In this document: piece after piece, positions 44,541 to 53,283 of the stretch
Layout: every line of letters begins with the position of its first letter
Numbering within the stretch: position 1 is the first letter of the stretch
Source: Anaerohalosphaera lusitana
GTDB lineage: Bacteria; Planctomycetota; Phycisphaerae; Sedimentisphaerales; Anaerohalosphaeraceae
Assembly: GCF_002007645.1 (NCBI RefSeq)
Contig: NZ_CP019791.1
Coordinates: forward strand, 3,960,593 to 4,024,592
Length of the DNA stretch: 64,000 nt
Direction: 5' to 3'
Translations under genes and position numbers: made by a program
Notes under the pieces: model-generated
Told to the model about the DNA's origin: nothing
The model's database searches: none
What the model saw: only the letters and a program-made list of their open reading frames with translations

Positions 44541-44710
44541 CCTCTGTCTCCACAACCTGAGATCTTTATCCCTTCGGTGCCGCTTATAGAGCGGGCTCTC
44601 CAGAGTACCGTCTAATCGCGATCCTTTTGCCTGAGAGTTTCGCCCCCACGTCTTCAGCAGAGACTTGCACCTTCGGCGTCCTCACAAACGACAAGGACCT
44701 CTCTCGCGAC
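44541..44710 (-). promoter_or_regulatory. Tandem glycine riboswitch
   Basis: The minus strand contains two glycine-aptamer-like units. The first has GAGAGA at its 5' end, GCCGAAGGTGCAAG in the middle and GAAACTCTCAGGCAAAAGG at the 3' end. The second has TCTGGAGAG, GCACCGAAGGGATAA and ATCTCAGG, then GACAGAGG. These are the consensus pieces of the glycine riboswitch, and the position 55-225 bases upstream of gcvT is classical. No clear terminator lies between the RNA and gcvT, so control may act on translation. Confidence 0.9.
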
Positions 44711-45109
44711 TATCAACCGATTCAGCGAAATTGTAACCATAGTAAACTTTACAAGTCAAGCACTTTCTCTCCCGAATTGGCACCGCTCAGCAAACACCGA
44801 ACAAATACGCCATTCCCCTGCCTGCACATCACCGCCAAAGCCAGTGGTCCCATAAAATCACGGCCCAGGATTGCTGAATCTGCTGTAATGACATCAAGCC
44901 CTAAATGACTGAAAGAACAGCTAAACCCCCGCCCATATAATACCGAGACCACTATGTGACAGTGATGCTCTTTGAACAGGCGGTGAAATCATTTTGTTTT
45001 AGCTTCGCAGTTTGACCGCCGAGAATCTGTTTCTTATTGTTTTGAATGTGTTGGGGGCCTGAGCCGGAAACCCGCATCCAATTTGGTTACTAGCTCATGG
45101 AATAAAATT
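44711..45109. other. Divergent intergenic region gcvT / chaperone operon
   Basis: Apart from the riboswitch promoter side and the promoter at 45012-45040, no gene or strong structure is seen. Confidence 0.45.
45012..45040 (+). promoter_or_regulatory. Candidate sigma-70 promoter of the chaperone operon
   Basis: TTGACC at 45012-45017 and TATTGT at 45035-45040 are spaced by 17 bases, 70 bases before the ATG at 45110. No CIRCE inverted repeat was seen, so HrcA control is not indicated. Confidence 0.6.
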
Positions 45110-46543
45110 ATGAGTAAAGTCTGGAAAATCTGGATCATCCTGTTCGTCACGGCAGGCGTACTGGGACTCGCAACCAGCGGTGCAGTAACGCTGGTCAAAA
45201 AATCTGCGGCTGCTTCCTATCAGCAGAAATTCCCAGAAGGCACGGAAAAACACCTGGAAAACTACGAAGAAATACTCGACCTTGCCCACCAGCCAGAACT
45301 GACAGAAGAACAGCTCAGACTGTTCCAGGAAAAGAAAAACGAACTTGCATCTGAGCAGGAAGATCTACTCAAGGCTGACCTGTGGGACCTTGCAACAGGC
45401 AAGAAACAGCCTTCCGTAATAGCAGATTTCATGTACGGCCAGGGCTGGCAGGAAAAAGTGAAGACCGAAAAAACCATCCATGCCGGCATGGAAATTCTCG
45501 CTATAGTGTCCACCGTTTCGCTCCTGACCGGTTTGATAGTGGCAGCCGGCGTCGGTGTAAAAGTCGCCACAGGATCAGCAAGATCAAAACACAAAGCGAA
45601 AAAGGAAGTCAAAAAGGCCAATAAGGCTGCACCTAAATTGCAGAAGGATACCTCTAAAAAAGCGGCCCCTGTTGAAAGACCCCAAGAGGCAAAACCCAGC
45701 CAAAAATCCGAAGATGACACCGAAGAGGACGAAGCCTCAGAACCCAAAAAGAAGCCCGGCCTCTTAAAGGCGGTAAAGACAGACTCAGCAAAGGAACATA
45801 AGACGCAAAGACAGCGTAATTTTGAGAAATACAAGGCTCAAAAAAGCAAAGAAGACGATCTGAAAGCACAGGCTGAAACCAGTGATCAGAAATCGGTCGA
45901 ACCCCAGGATGAAAAACCCAAAGTTGGAGCCTTCAGTTCTCAACGATTGAAACAGGCCGGCCTGACAGGTGTTCGCTTCGGCAACAATTCCGACGAATCT
46001 ACCCAGGGCGGGTTGTCCCAGCAGGTTGCCAAATTGCAGAACATGATGTCAACCGCACCCGTTAAAGAATCAATTTCTGAACTGACCGAGCAGATGTCAG
46101 CCATCCGCGAATTCGCATCACAGCAGCAGGACCGGTTCCGCCAGCTTCAGGATGGATACGACTGGAACATCATCAAACGATTCTGCCTGCGGATCATCCG
46201 CTGCATAGATAACCTCGATGCGAGGCTCGACTATCTGGCCGCTGAAGAGGAAGACACATCGGACCTGGAAGAGGTACGTGACGAGCTGCTTTTCGCACTC
46301 GAATCTAGCGGTGTCGAAAAATTCACACCCGATCTGTTAGCCGATTACAAAGGACTGGAACGTTACGCCGAAGCGGTGAGCCAGCGAGAAATGACCGAGG
46401 ACGAAGATCTGGTCGGCAAAGTCGCAAAGGTGGTAAGGCCCGGTTATCAGTATATTTTGAATGACAACGAAATCAAGGTCGTGCGTACGGCCCAGGTTAA
46501 ACTTTACAGTCAAAAACTAACTGCAGTAAGTGGGGTTAGATAG
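45110..46543 (+). CDS. Membrane-anchored protein with C-terminal GrpE-like domain
   Basis: A 477-residue protein with no overall family I can name. Membrane helix one is at about residues 4-26 and helix two at 127-151, so the N-terminal loop (27-126) lies on one side and the long C-terminal part on the other. Residues 155-300 are a charged, Lys/Glu/Pro-rich linker. The last 150 residues resemble GrpE: a long helical region, then IIRCIDNLDARL, then LEEVRDELLFALESSGVEKF and the beta-domain-like VGKVAKVVRPGYQYILNDNEIKVVRTAQVKL. GrpE is the nucleotide exchange factor of DnaK, and an Hsp70 gene follows only 2 bases after the stop. Start ATG 45110 was preferred to an upstream TTG. Confidence 0.75.
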   Translation: MSKVWKIWIILFVTAGVLGLATSGAVTLVKKSAAASYQQKFPEGTEKHLENYEEILDLAHQPELTEEQLRLFQEKKNELASEQEDLLKADLWDLATGKKQPSVIADFMYGQGWQEKVKTEKTIHAGMEILAIVSTVSLLTGLIVAAGVGVKVATGSARSKHKAKKEVKKANKAAPKLQKDTSKKAAPVERPQEAKPSQKSEDDTEEDEASEPKKKPGLLKAVKTDSAKEHKTQRQRNFEKYKAQKSKEDDLKAQAETSDQKSVEPQDEKPKVGAFSSQRLKQAGLTGVRFGNNSDESTQGGLSQQVAKLQNMMSTAPVKESISELTEQMSAIREFASQQQDRFRQLQDGYDWNIIKRFCLRIIRCIDNLDARLDYLAAEEEDTSDLEEVRDELLFALESSGVEKFTPDLLADYKGLERYAEAVSQREMTEDEDLVGKVAKVVRPGYQYILNDNEIKVVRTAQVKLYSQKLTAVSGVR

Positions 46544-46545
46544 TT

Positions 46546-48096
46546 ATGGGTAAGATAGCTGGAATCGATCTAGGTACAACGTATTCGGCCCTGGCCGTAC
46601 TTAACACGCTCGGCAAGCCTGAGATAATACCCAACAGCGAAGGTGAACGTATAACGCCTTCCGCGGTATTCTTCGACGACCAGGACGCCAACATCATCAG
46701 AGTCGGTATCGAAGCCGTTAACTCACGGCAGCTCAATCCCGACCGCTCGGTACGGTGGATAAAAAGACACATGGGCGAACCCTCCTTCAAGAAAAAGATC
46801 GAGGACAAGGACTGGAGCCCCGAAGAAATTTCGAGCCTCATCCTGAAAAAGCTTCGCAATGACTGCGGAAGCGCAAGCGAAGACATCAGTGATGTTGTGA
46901 TCTCCGTTCCCGCTCACTTCGATGAGGTCAGGCGTAAAGCCACAATGGACGCAGGTACGCTCGCAGGGCTCAATGTCGTCGCCATCGTCAACGAACCCGT
47001 TGCAGCCGCCCTGTTCTACGCGACAACTCAGAACGTCAGCGGCCGGGTCATGGTATACGACCTTGGCGGCGGTACATTCGACGTGACCGTTCTGGACGTA
47101 AAGGGCACCGAGATAGACATCGTATGCTCGCAGGGTGACCATGCCCTCGGCGGCATCGATTTCGACCGTAAAGTACTCGAGCTGTTCGAAAAAGCCTACC
47201 GCGAGAAATACGACGTCGAACTCATCGAAAGCGAAGAGGACCGGGCAAAATTCGAAGACGAAGCGGAAGATGTAAAGAAAACTCTCTCGCGAAGGCCCGT
47301 TGCCAAAAAGATCATTTACGGCCCCGCCGGCAGTCTCAGGCTCGAAATAACACGCGAACAGTTTGAAGAAGCGATAGCTCCCCTGCTCGCACGAACCGAC
47401 ATGCTGCTCGACGTAGTTCTGGAGGAAAGCAACTCCGCACCTCAGGACATAAATACAGTGCTCCTAGTCGGCGGAAGCACACGTGTGCCCGTCGTTCAGG
47501 AGAAATTGACAGAACGTTTCGGATTCGAACCCACGGTTGCCGTCAACGTCGACGAATGCGTCGCACTCGGTGCCGCTATCCACGCAGGCCTTACAAAAAT
47601 GCGAGTGATGCCCGCCGGCGTAAGTGCAGGCATCGCAGCAGGCCTAAAAGACGTCAAACTCACTGACGTATGCAACCACAGCTACGGCACAATATCCGCA
47701 CCCTACGACCAGGAGATGGGCCGCCACGTCATCGCAAATACTATCATCCTGAAAAAGAACACACCCCTGCCCTGCGAATCGACACAGACTTTCTACACCG
47801 TTGCCGAAGGCCAGACCGATCTGCAGGTCACCGTCACCCAGGGCGAGGACAGCGACCCCGACTTCGTGAACCACATCGCGACCGAAATATTCAAGATGCC
47901 CGAAGGCAGGTCAGCAAATTGTCCCATCAAGGTAACCTACAGTTACGACCTGAACCAGAGGATGCATTGCAAGTTCGAGGACGTCGAATCGGGCAAGACG
48001 CTCGAAGTGGAATTCTCCTCAGGCGATGACGGAGCACTGAGCAAAGAAAACGTTGTACGACATGCCGACGAGCTTCAGTCCTTCGACGTGAAGTAA
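46546..48096 (+). CDS. Short Hsp70 family chaperone without the C-terminal lid
   Basis: An Hsp70 with an intact ATPase domain: GIDLGTTYSA (6-15), VYDLGGGTFDVTVLD (170-184), NEPVAAAL (149-156) and VLLVGGSTRVP (305-315). The interdomain linker is LKDVKLTDV at about 367-375, unlike the DVLLLDV of DnaK. A beta-type substrate domain follows (about 377-505). The protein ends at residue 516, so the alpha-helical lid of DnaK (about 638 residues) is missing. This places it nearer to HscC-like or specialised Hsp70s. It is flanked by a membrane GrpE-like protein and a membrane J-domain-like protein, suggesting a dedicated, membrane-located chaperone cycle. The substrate is unknown. Confidence 0.9.
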   Translation: MGKIAGIDLGTTYSALAVLNTLGKPEIIPNSEGERITPSAVFFDDQDANIIRVGIEAVNSRQLNPDRSVRWIKRHMGEPSFKKKIEDKDWSPEEISSLILKKLRNDCGSASEDISDVVISVPAHFDEVRRKATMDAGTLAGLNVVAIVNEPVAAALFYATTQNVSGRVMVYDLGGGTFDVTVLDVKGTEIDIVCSQGDHALGGIDFDRKVLELFEKAYREKYDVELIESEEDRAKFEDEAEDVKKTLSRRPVAKKIIYGPAGSLRLEITREQFEEAIAPLLARTDMLLDVVLEESNSAPQDINTVLLVGGSTRVPVVQEKLTERFGFEPTVAVNVDECVALGAAIHAGLTKMRVMPAGVSAGIAAGLKDVKLTDVCNHSYGTISAPYDQEMGRHVIANTIILKKNTPLPCESTQTFYTVAEGQTDLQVTVTQGEDSDPDFVNHIATEIFKMPEGRSANCPIKVTYSYDLNQRMHCKFEDVESGKTLEVEFSSGDDGALSKENVVRHADELQSFDVK

Positions 48097-48118
48097 CTGA
48101 CTGCAAAGGAAGAAAAGA

Positions 48119-49345
48119 ATGGCCGGTGTATTGCTGATCATCATTATAGTTATCATGTGGGTCGGACTGGGCCTTACGGCGAAAAAACGCCAGGCACAGA
48201 ACGACCACAACAGCAGCATCAACCGGACCCAGCAAAAGGACGATGGTCACAAACGCCTCACCTGCCAGGTCGACCTACTAAGACAGGCCACCGAATCAGG
48301 CCAGGAAGACATTTTCTCCATCAGAATACGAGGCCAGATAAATGCCCCCGAAGCAGGACACGAAACTGATGCACAGGTGATACTGAGTGACATTACGGAG
48401 AATGAATCCTTCGCACAGCCTGTCCTCTGCACCGTCCAGAAGTGGCAGATGGAGGACTCGCCCGCATTCTATCATCGCGACTACTACGGCAAGCTGATGC
48501 AGCGATTATCTATGCTCAGCTACTGGACCGCTGTTCTCGAACTCCCCTGCAATACTCTAACCCTGCCCAGACGAGGCACACGCCGCCTCAAGTTTACCGT
48601 ATCGCTGCTAAGCCGTGGAACCGAAAACGAAATCGCAAGCGCGAGCACCATAATAACATACAAGTCCTCAAGGCCCGGCTACATAGATATAACAGAAAAT
48701 GCACGCGTCACAGAGACCCTGACGATTCAACTTGCGACCGCGGCACTCGGACCCGAAAACATCGAAAACGAATCCGCCGGAGCAGTCCTCGAAGATTGGA
48801 TCGCCGGCAAAATTGAAAGCATTGACGACGAGCAGGCCAGAAAGCACGTCCTCAACAGACTGGCCGATACCGCCCAGGACGCAGCGATCTTATGCAAGAG
48901 CGGCCAGGGGCTCGACACACTAGCGATATGCGAGAAGCTCGCATCCGTCAGTTCGATCGCCGACAGATACGCCGCAATGGAGCTTTTCCTTCAAATGCTC
49001 GCCTGCCATTACAACGGAAGCCCTGAGCACAACCTCGCCGCGACCCAGGCAGCCCAAGGCCTGCAGATAGAGCATGACAAGCTGCGAGCCATGGTGCAAA
49101 AGACACTTCCCATAATGGAAGCCGAACATCGCGACAGCAATTTCCTGCTGGGCATAACAGACGACATGCTGTCCGGAGACATTCGCAAAAAGCTCAGCTC
49201 CGAATACAAAAAATGGAATTCACGCGTGAACCATCCCGACGCAAAAGTCAGAGCAAAAGCCGACTTCATGCTTGAACTGATCGCCGACGCAAGAAGCAAT
49301 TGTACCACAGAAAAGATCGCAGCCGCCGGCAGCGAAGATCAATAG
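48119..49345 (+). CDS. Membrane-anchored TerB/J-domain-like protein (DjlA-like plan)
   Basis: A 408-residue protein starting with a membrane helix (about 3-20, GVLLIIIIVIMWVGLGLTA), then a beta-rich region (about 45-190) of unknown type. Residues about 205-335 form a helical domain reminiscent of TerB. The C-terminal part (about 345-393) looks like a J domain: LLGITDDM, then IRKKLSSEYKKWNSRVNHPD with the HPD at 372-374, then KADFMLELIADA as helix III. J domains stimulate Hsp70 ATPase, and TerB plus J is the plan of DjlA. AAGGAAG precedes ATG 48119. It is last in the operon with the GrpE-like and Hsp70 genes. The J call rests on my reading of the HPD region. Confidence 0.7.
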   Translation: MAGVLLIIIIVIMWVGLGLTAKKRQAQNDHNSSINRTQQKDDGHKRLTCQVDLLRQATESGQEDIFSIRIRGQINAPEAGHETDAQVILSDITENESFAQPVLCTVQKWQMEDSPAFYHRDYYGKLMQRLSMLSYWTAVLELPCNTLTLPRRGTRRLKFTVSLLSRGTENEIASASTIITYKSSRPGYIDITENARVTETLTIQLATAALGPENIENESAGAVLEDWIAGKIESIDDEQARKHVLNRLADTAQDAAILCKSGQGLDTLAICEKLASVSSIADRYAAMELFLQMLACHYNGSPEHNLAATQAAQGLQIEHDKLRAMVQKTLPIMEAEHRDSNFLLGITDDMLSGDIRKKLSSEYKKWNSRVNHPDAKVRAKADFMLELIADARSNCTTEKIAAAGSEDQ

Positions 49346-49396
49346 AAGCATTTTGCAAATAACTCCTGCAGGCTGTTCTAAGCCGCTTCCAATCAT

Positions 49397-50395
49397 CTAA
49401 GCCAACTGGGCCCACCTGAACCGAGCAGATGAACTCCGCGGATTCTTTCTTATCTCCCCCTGACGAGGCGTTATCGCACCTTTGCTTACAGCCTGATAAA
49501 CACCTTTTTTCAACCCCTCGCGAAACGCATTCTTGACCAACCGATCCTCCCCCGCATGGAAACTGATGATCCCAATGCGTCCCCCAGCCTTGACACACCC
49601 GGGAGCCGCCTCCAGAAGCTGCTCCAGCGCACCCAGCTCGTCGTTCACAAGTATACGCAAAGCCTGGAACGTACGCGCCGCCGGGTGAGCCCCGCCGAAC
49701 GACTGACTTTTCTGCTGCTTTTTCCACGTCGCCTCCGTCAACCCCTTTGCATTCAAAACGATCCGCTTCAACTGATCGACCCTGGTTATCGGCGCCGCCT
49801 GACGCTGTCCGCAGATAAACGCCGCGATCACCCCGCTGTCCGGCTCATCCGAATACTTCCATAACGCCTCAGCCAGCTCCTCTTCCGATATCTCAGCCAC
49901 CACGTCAGCAGCGGTCCTTTCCAGCCGGTCATCCATCCGCATATCCAGCGGACCGTCATTCTTGTAATGGATCCCCCGCCCCGGATCATCGATCTGCATA
50001 CTCGAAAGCCCGAGATCCGCAAATATAATATCCACCTTGGAAATTTCCAACTCTCCCAGCACCTCCTCCAGCTCGGAAAAATTGGCTCGGCGCGGAACAA
50101 ACGCATCACCGAACTTTTTTAGCCGCTTAGCGGTCCTCGCCAGCTCCTTCGCATCGCAGTCCAGACCGATCAGCCTCCCCTCCGGCCCTATCTTCTGCAG
50201 AAATTTCCGTGCGTGTCCCCCGTAACCAAGCGTACAGTCCACAACCGTCTGGCCCGGTCCGGGCTCGAGACAGTTAACCACCTCACTCACCATAATAGGC
50301 ACGTGCGTACCGGGCGCAGTCTTACCCCTCCCCGAACGCCGCCCGGCCTTATGCTTACCCTTCTTTTTTGTCGGTCGATTATTCACAGACACCAA
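49397..50395 (-). CDS. Divergent second RsmH-family methyltransferase
   Basis: A 332-residue paralogue of RsmH. Retained motifs: VDCTLGYGGHARKFL (SAM binding), FADLGLSSMQIDDPGRGI, GPLDMRMDDRL and HPAARTFQALRILVNDELGALE. Altered relative to the copy at 246-1157: YGEERASRR is YSDEPDSGV, HSLED is HAGED, and SRSAKLR is SSSARFR. The N-terminus has a basic Lys/Arg/Gly-rich extension of about 30 residues, suited to RNA binding. There is no ATG at the 5' end; it starts at TTG or GTG between 50395 and 50386 without a clear ribosome site. It may modify a different cytosine or RNA, but this is inference. Confidence 0.85.
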   Translation of the reverse strand: MVSVNNRPTKKKGKHKAGRRSGRGKTAPGTHVPIMVSEVVNCLEPGPGQTVVDCTLGYGGHARKFLQKIGPEGRLIGLDCDAKELARTAKRLKKFGDAFVPRRANFSELEEVLGELEISKVDIIFADLGLSSMQIDDPGRGIHYKNDGPLDMRMDDRLERTAADVVAEISEEELAEALWKYSDEPDSGVIAAFICGQRQAAPITRVDQLKRIVLNAKGLTEATWKKQQKSQSFGGAHPAARTFQALRILVNDELGALEQLLEAAPGCVKAGGRIGIISFHAGEDRLVKNAFREGLKKGVYQAVSKGAITPRQGEIRKNPRSSSARFRWAQLA

Positions 50396-50793
50396 TTATC
50401 GGACACATTGAAATTAAAACTAATTATTCGTCTCAACCAGCAAAAAAACCTTCCGCCGCCCCTCCAATTAGCCGGATACTACGAACTCTATCGCCGAATG
50501 TCAATTACAATGCCCACAAGTGCATCCCTCAGCCGAACCCCAACCTCAAACTCCTGAATTTAAAGAAGATACATCAACAAAGCCTTGCCAAAATAAGTAT
50601 TCTCGTAAATAATGGTTGTATGGATCGACACTGCACAATAGAAATCCGCTTAGACACAGCGCGTCCACACCGAAAAAAGGACTTATAAAAGTTGAATTTA
50701 AAGGCTGTTTCAGCCGATATTCTAGTATCGGCATTGCTATTGATCAGTTGCTCTGCCGCAAAAATGATTATTTAAACTAACAGGACCTGAAAA
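50396..50793. other. Divergent intergenic region
   Basis: About 400 bases between the second rsmH (minus) and the PilZ gene (plus). A perfect 7-base hairpin, GCCGATA-N6-TATCGGC, lies at 50713-50732 with no T tract. No gene is supportable. Confidence 0.5.
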
Positions 50794-51153
50794 ATGGATA
50801 CCGTGGCAACCCAAAACAGACGAATGCACGACAGACTCGAAATGGAACTGGACGTAATGTGCCAGACCGTCGGACTGTCAGGTGGCAAGCTTTTCACCGG
50901 CAAAACTGTCGACGTAAGTCAGGGCGGTGCACTCATCGAACTGCACGGCCAGGGTCTCCACGACGGCCAGCTCCTCAGCATCGAAATGTCCGTACCGCCT
51001 TCAGAAAATCTCTCCGAATTCGGCGGACGCATTTCCAACTACGGCAGGGTCCTCCGCACCGAAGACAACCTCTCAGAAGGCTTCAACCCCGGTTCAGACA
51101 TGGTCCAGCGAGTCGCAATCGAGTTCTGCGACAACTCACATTCCGGAATATAA
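50794..51153 (+). CDS. PilZ-domain protein
   Basis: This is a 119-residue stand-alone PilZ domain. The RxxxR half of the c-di-GMP site is seen in NRRMHDRLEMELD (residues 8-20) and the DxSxxG half in TVDVSQGGALIEL (about 38-50). Both halves are intact, so c-di-GMP binding is likely. An AGGACC site precedes ATG 50794. The next gene encodes a lipoprotein on the same strand, with about 60 bases between. The output is unknown; adhesion, motility or exopolysaccharide control are usual for the family. Confidence 0.85.
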   Translation: MDTVATQNRRMHDRLEMELDVMCQTVGLSGGKLFTGKTVDVSQGGALIELHGQGLHDGQLLSIEMSVPPSENLSEFGGRISNYGRVLRTEDNLSEGFNPGSDMVQRVAIEFCDNSHSGI

Positions 51154-51211
51154 TCACCCGATTTAGCCGACTGCATTTGACAACAGCTAACCGGTTTACT
51201 ATCATTCTGGA

Positions 51212-52093
51212 ATGAAAAAGCGAATTCTGGCTATCTTAGTCTGTGCAGCAGGCCTCGTCAGCGGATGCGGCGATGCCCGGCAAAAAACCGTTTCTAACGG
51301 AAAACTGCTCGAAGGCGTCACACTAGACGCGATCAAGCCCAGCGCACCGGCCGTACCCGACACAAAACAGCACCATTTCGCCGTCCACATCATCGAATTG
51401 CCCGCCGAAAACTTCCCTGCCCTCACCACCGCTTACGATTCCCTCACCAAAGGCCGCCTGAAGCACACCAACGAAAATATCTTCAACAGCAACGGTTTCG
51501 CTGTGCACAGAGCGGACATAAAACAATGGTCCCAGGCCGCCCAGATCCTCGAAAACGCACACGCACGCAGCAGGATATCACGAAACATCATTCTACCCGA
51601 ACAGGACGGCCACGATATAAGGATCGCATCGTCACGAAGACCGCAAAGAGTTTCATATGTCGACCTCACCGCAAGCTCCGTCCGAAAAACTCTTGACCCG
51701 GGAGAGATCGCCTGGCGAATGCATGCACGCGGCACCGACCAGCGAGGCCAGGCACTGGTCAGCATGGAGGCGGTTTTCAAACATTTCGACAGCGCAAAGC
51801 TCCGCACCCCCGGCAAGGATCCAAAAGAGGACGACCTTGTCTTTAAATTCAGCAAGTTCCGAACCCTCATCAACGAAGGCGAGTTCATCCTCCTCGGCCC
51901 GGCCAGATACGAAGCCGAAGCTCGCAACCTCGCCAATATGTTCTTCACAACCCACGCAGACTTCATAGTCCCAGCCGAAGACTCCGAAAAGAACCCCCAG
52001 GATGGCCCCATCATCAAGCGAAGCCATATCATCAAAAAGAACATCCCCATAATAAAGCTCTACCTAATCAGATGCGAACGAGTCGAAAACTGA
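51212..52093 (+). CDS. Predicted lipoprotein of unknown function
   Basis: A 293-residue protein with a lipoprotein signal: charged start MKKR, hydrophobic stretch, and lipobox LVSGC with Cys19. The mature part has no domain I recognise. It is mixed alpha/beta, with VHIIELPAENFPALTTAYDSL and two conserved-looking beta segments (SVSYVDLTA-like and EGEFILLGP), reminiscent of secretin N-domain or type II secretion-like folds, but this is not certain. Ribosome site is weak. It lies between the PilZ and TsaD genes on the same strand. Confidence 0.7.
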   Translation: MKKRILAILVCAAGLVSGCGDARQKTVSNGKLLEGVTLDAIKPSAPAVPDTKQHHFAVHIIELPAENFPALTTAYDSLTKGRLKHTNENIFNSNGFAVHRADIKQWSQAAQILENAHARSRISRNIILPEQDGHDIRIASSRRPQRVSYVDLTASSVRKTLDPGEIAWRMHARGTDQRGQALVSMEAVFKHFDSAKLRTPGKDPKEDDLVFKFSKFRTLINEGEFILLGPARYEAEARNLANMFFTTHADFIVPAEDSEKNPQDGPIIKRSHIIKKNIPIIKLYLIRCERVEN

Positions 52094-52232
52094 GCCCCAG
52101 GATATGACCGCCCCGCACCAACCGACATAACCACCCCCTTAGCCCTTCATACAGCCAGTTCGCACTTGGTGCCAAATTGTATGTACCGAGCATATTGACA
52201 GTTTGGTGTCTAGTGGGTACCATTCCCACACC

Positions 52233-53267
52233 ATGACCAATAAAAAACAAATAAACATACTCGGCATCGAGAGCAGTTGCGACGAAACCGCCGCAGCCGT
52301 GGTCACCAACGGCAGCCGCATCAGGTCCTCCGTCGTCGCCTCGCAGGAAGATATTCACCGCGAATGGGGCGGAGTCGTGCCCGAACTCGCATCACGCGCC
52401 CACCTCGAAAACATCTACCCCGTGATCAAAAAAGCGGTAGACGACGCGAACATCGACCTTCACGACATAGACGCCATCGCCATCGCCAATCAGCCCGGCC
52501 TGGTCGTCTCGCTCATTATCGGCGTCACAGCAGCAAAAACACTCGCCTTGACACTCGACAAACCCCTGATAAGCATAAACCACGTCCACGCACACCTCCA
52601 GGCCGCAATACTCGCCGAAGAAAACGTCGAACTGCCCGCCGCAGCCCTTATCGTCTCTGGCGGACACACAAACCTCTACGACTGCGAATCCCCGCTCGAC
52701 CTGCGTTTGCTCGGCTCGACCATAGACGACGCAGCAGGCGAAGCGTTCGACAAAGTCGCAAGCATCCTCGGCCTCGGCTACCCCGGCGGCCCCGTCATCG
52801 ACAAGGTCGCAAAGAAAGGCAACCCAACCGCCGTACGCTTCCCCCGTAGCATGATGGGCAAGGATTCGCTGGACTTCTCCTTCTCCGGCCTCAAAACCGC
52901 CGTACTCTACCACTGCCAGGGCCAGGACATGAAAGGCACCAGCCAGGTAGACAAAATGAGCGAACAGGAAATCGCCGACATCGCCGCATCCTTCCAGGCA
53001 GCGGTCGTCGAAGTACTCACCAGAAAAACAGAACTGGCCGCCCAACAGATCAAAGCCAGAACCGTTCTCGTCGGCGGCGGAGTAGGCGCAAACAGTGCCC
53101 TCCGTGAATCACTCACAAGATCCTGCGAAAAGTCCGGCCGAAACCTCCTGATCGCACCGATGAAGCTCTGCACCGACAACGCGGTCATGATAGCATCCCT
53201 GGCATATCACAAATACAAAGCGGGTCTCTTCGCGGACCTCACGCTCGAACCGAAAGCGAGAACTTAA
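52233..53267 (+). CDS. tsaD: tRNA N6-adenosine threonylcarbamoyltransferase TsaD
   Basis: TsaD transfers the threonylcarbamoyl group to A37 of ANN-decoding tRNAs, working with TsaB, TsaE and TsaC. The ASKHA-fold landmarks are present: LGIESSCDETAAAVV at the N-terminus, NHVHAHLQAA with the metal-binding HxxxH, SGGHTNLY, and GGGVGANSALRE. The start was set at ATG 52233 (MTNKKQINIL); the frame opens earlier at TTG but lacks support. Length is 344 residues, normal for the family. A small inverted repeat (GTGGG/CCCAC) lies just before the start. tsaB and tsaE are not in this window. Confidence 0.95.
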   Translation: MTNKKQINILGIESSCDETAAAVVTNGSRIRSSVVASQEDIHREWGGVVPELASRAHLENIYPVIKKAVDDANIDLHDIDAIAIANQPGLVVSLIIGVTAAKTLALTLDKPLISINHVHAHLQAAILAEENVELPAAALIVSGGHTNLYDCESPLDLRLLGSTIDDAAGEAFDKVASILGLGYPGGPVIDKVAKKGNPTAVRFPRSMMGKDSLDFSFSGLKTAVLYHCQGQDMKGTSQVDKMSEQEIADIAASFQAAVVEVLTRKTELAAQQIKARTVLVGGGVGANSALRESLTRSCEKSGRNLLIAPMKLCTDNAVMIASLAYHKYKAGLFADLTLEPKART

Positions 53268-53283
53268 GTATCGGGAGCCCAAA

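Noticed and set aside
45083-45109. Upstream TTG start for the GrpE-like membrane protein
   Set aside because: It would add nine polar residues before the membrane helix and has no ribosome site; the ATG at 45110 gives a normal anchor.
50713-50732. Perfect hairpin GCCGATA-N6-TATCGGC upstream of the PilZ gene considered as a terminator
   Set aside because: It has no T tract on either side and no gene ends nearby; at most it is an operator.
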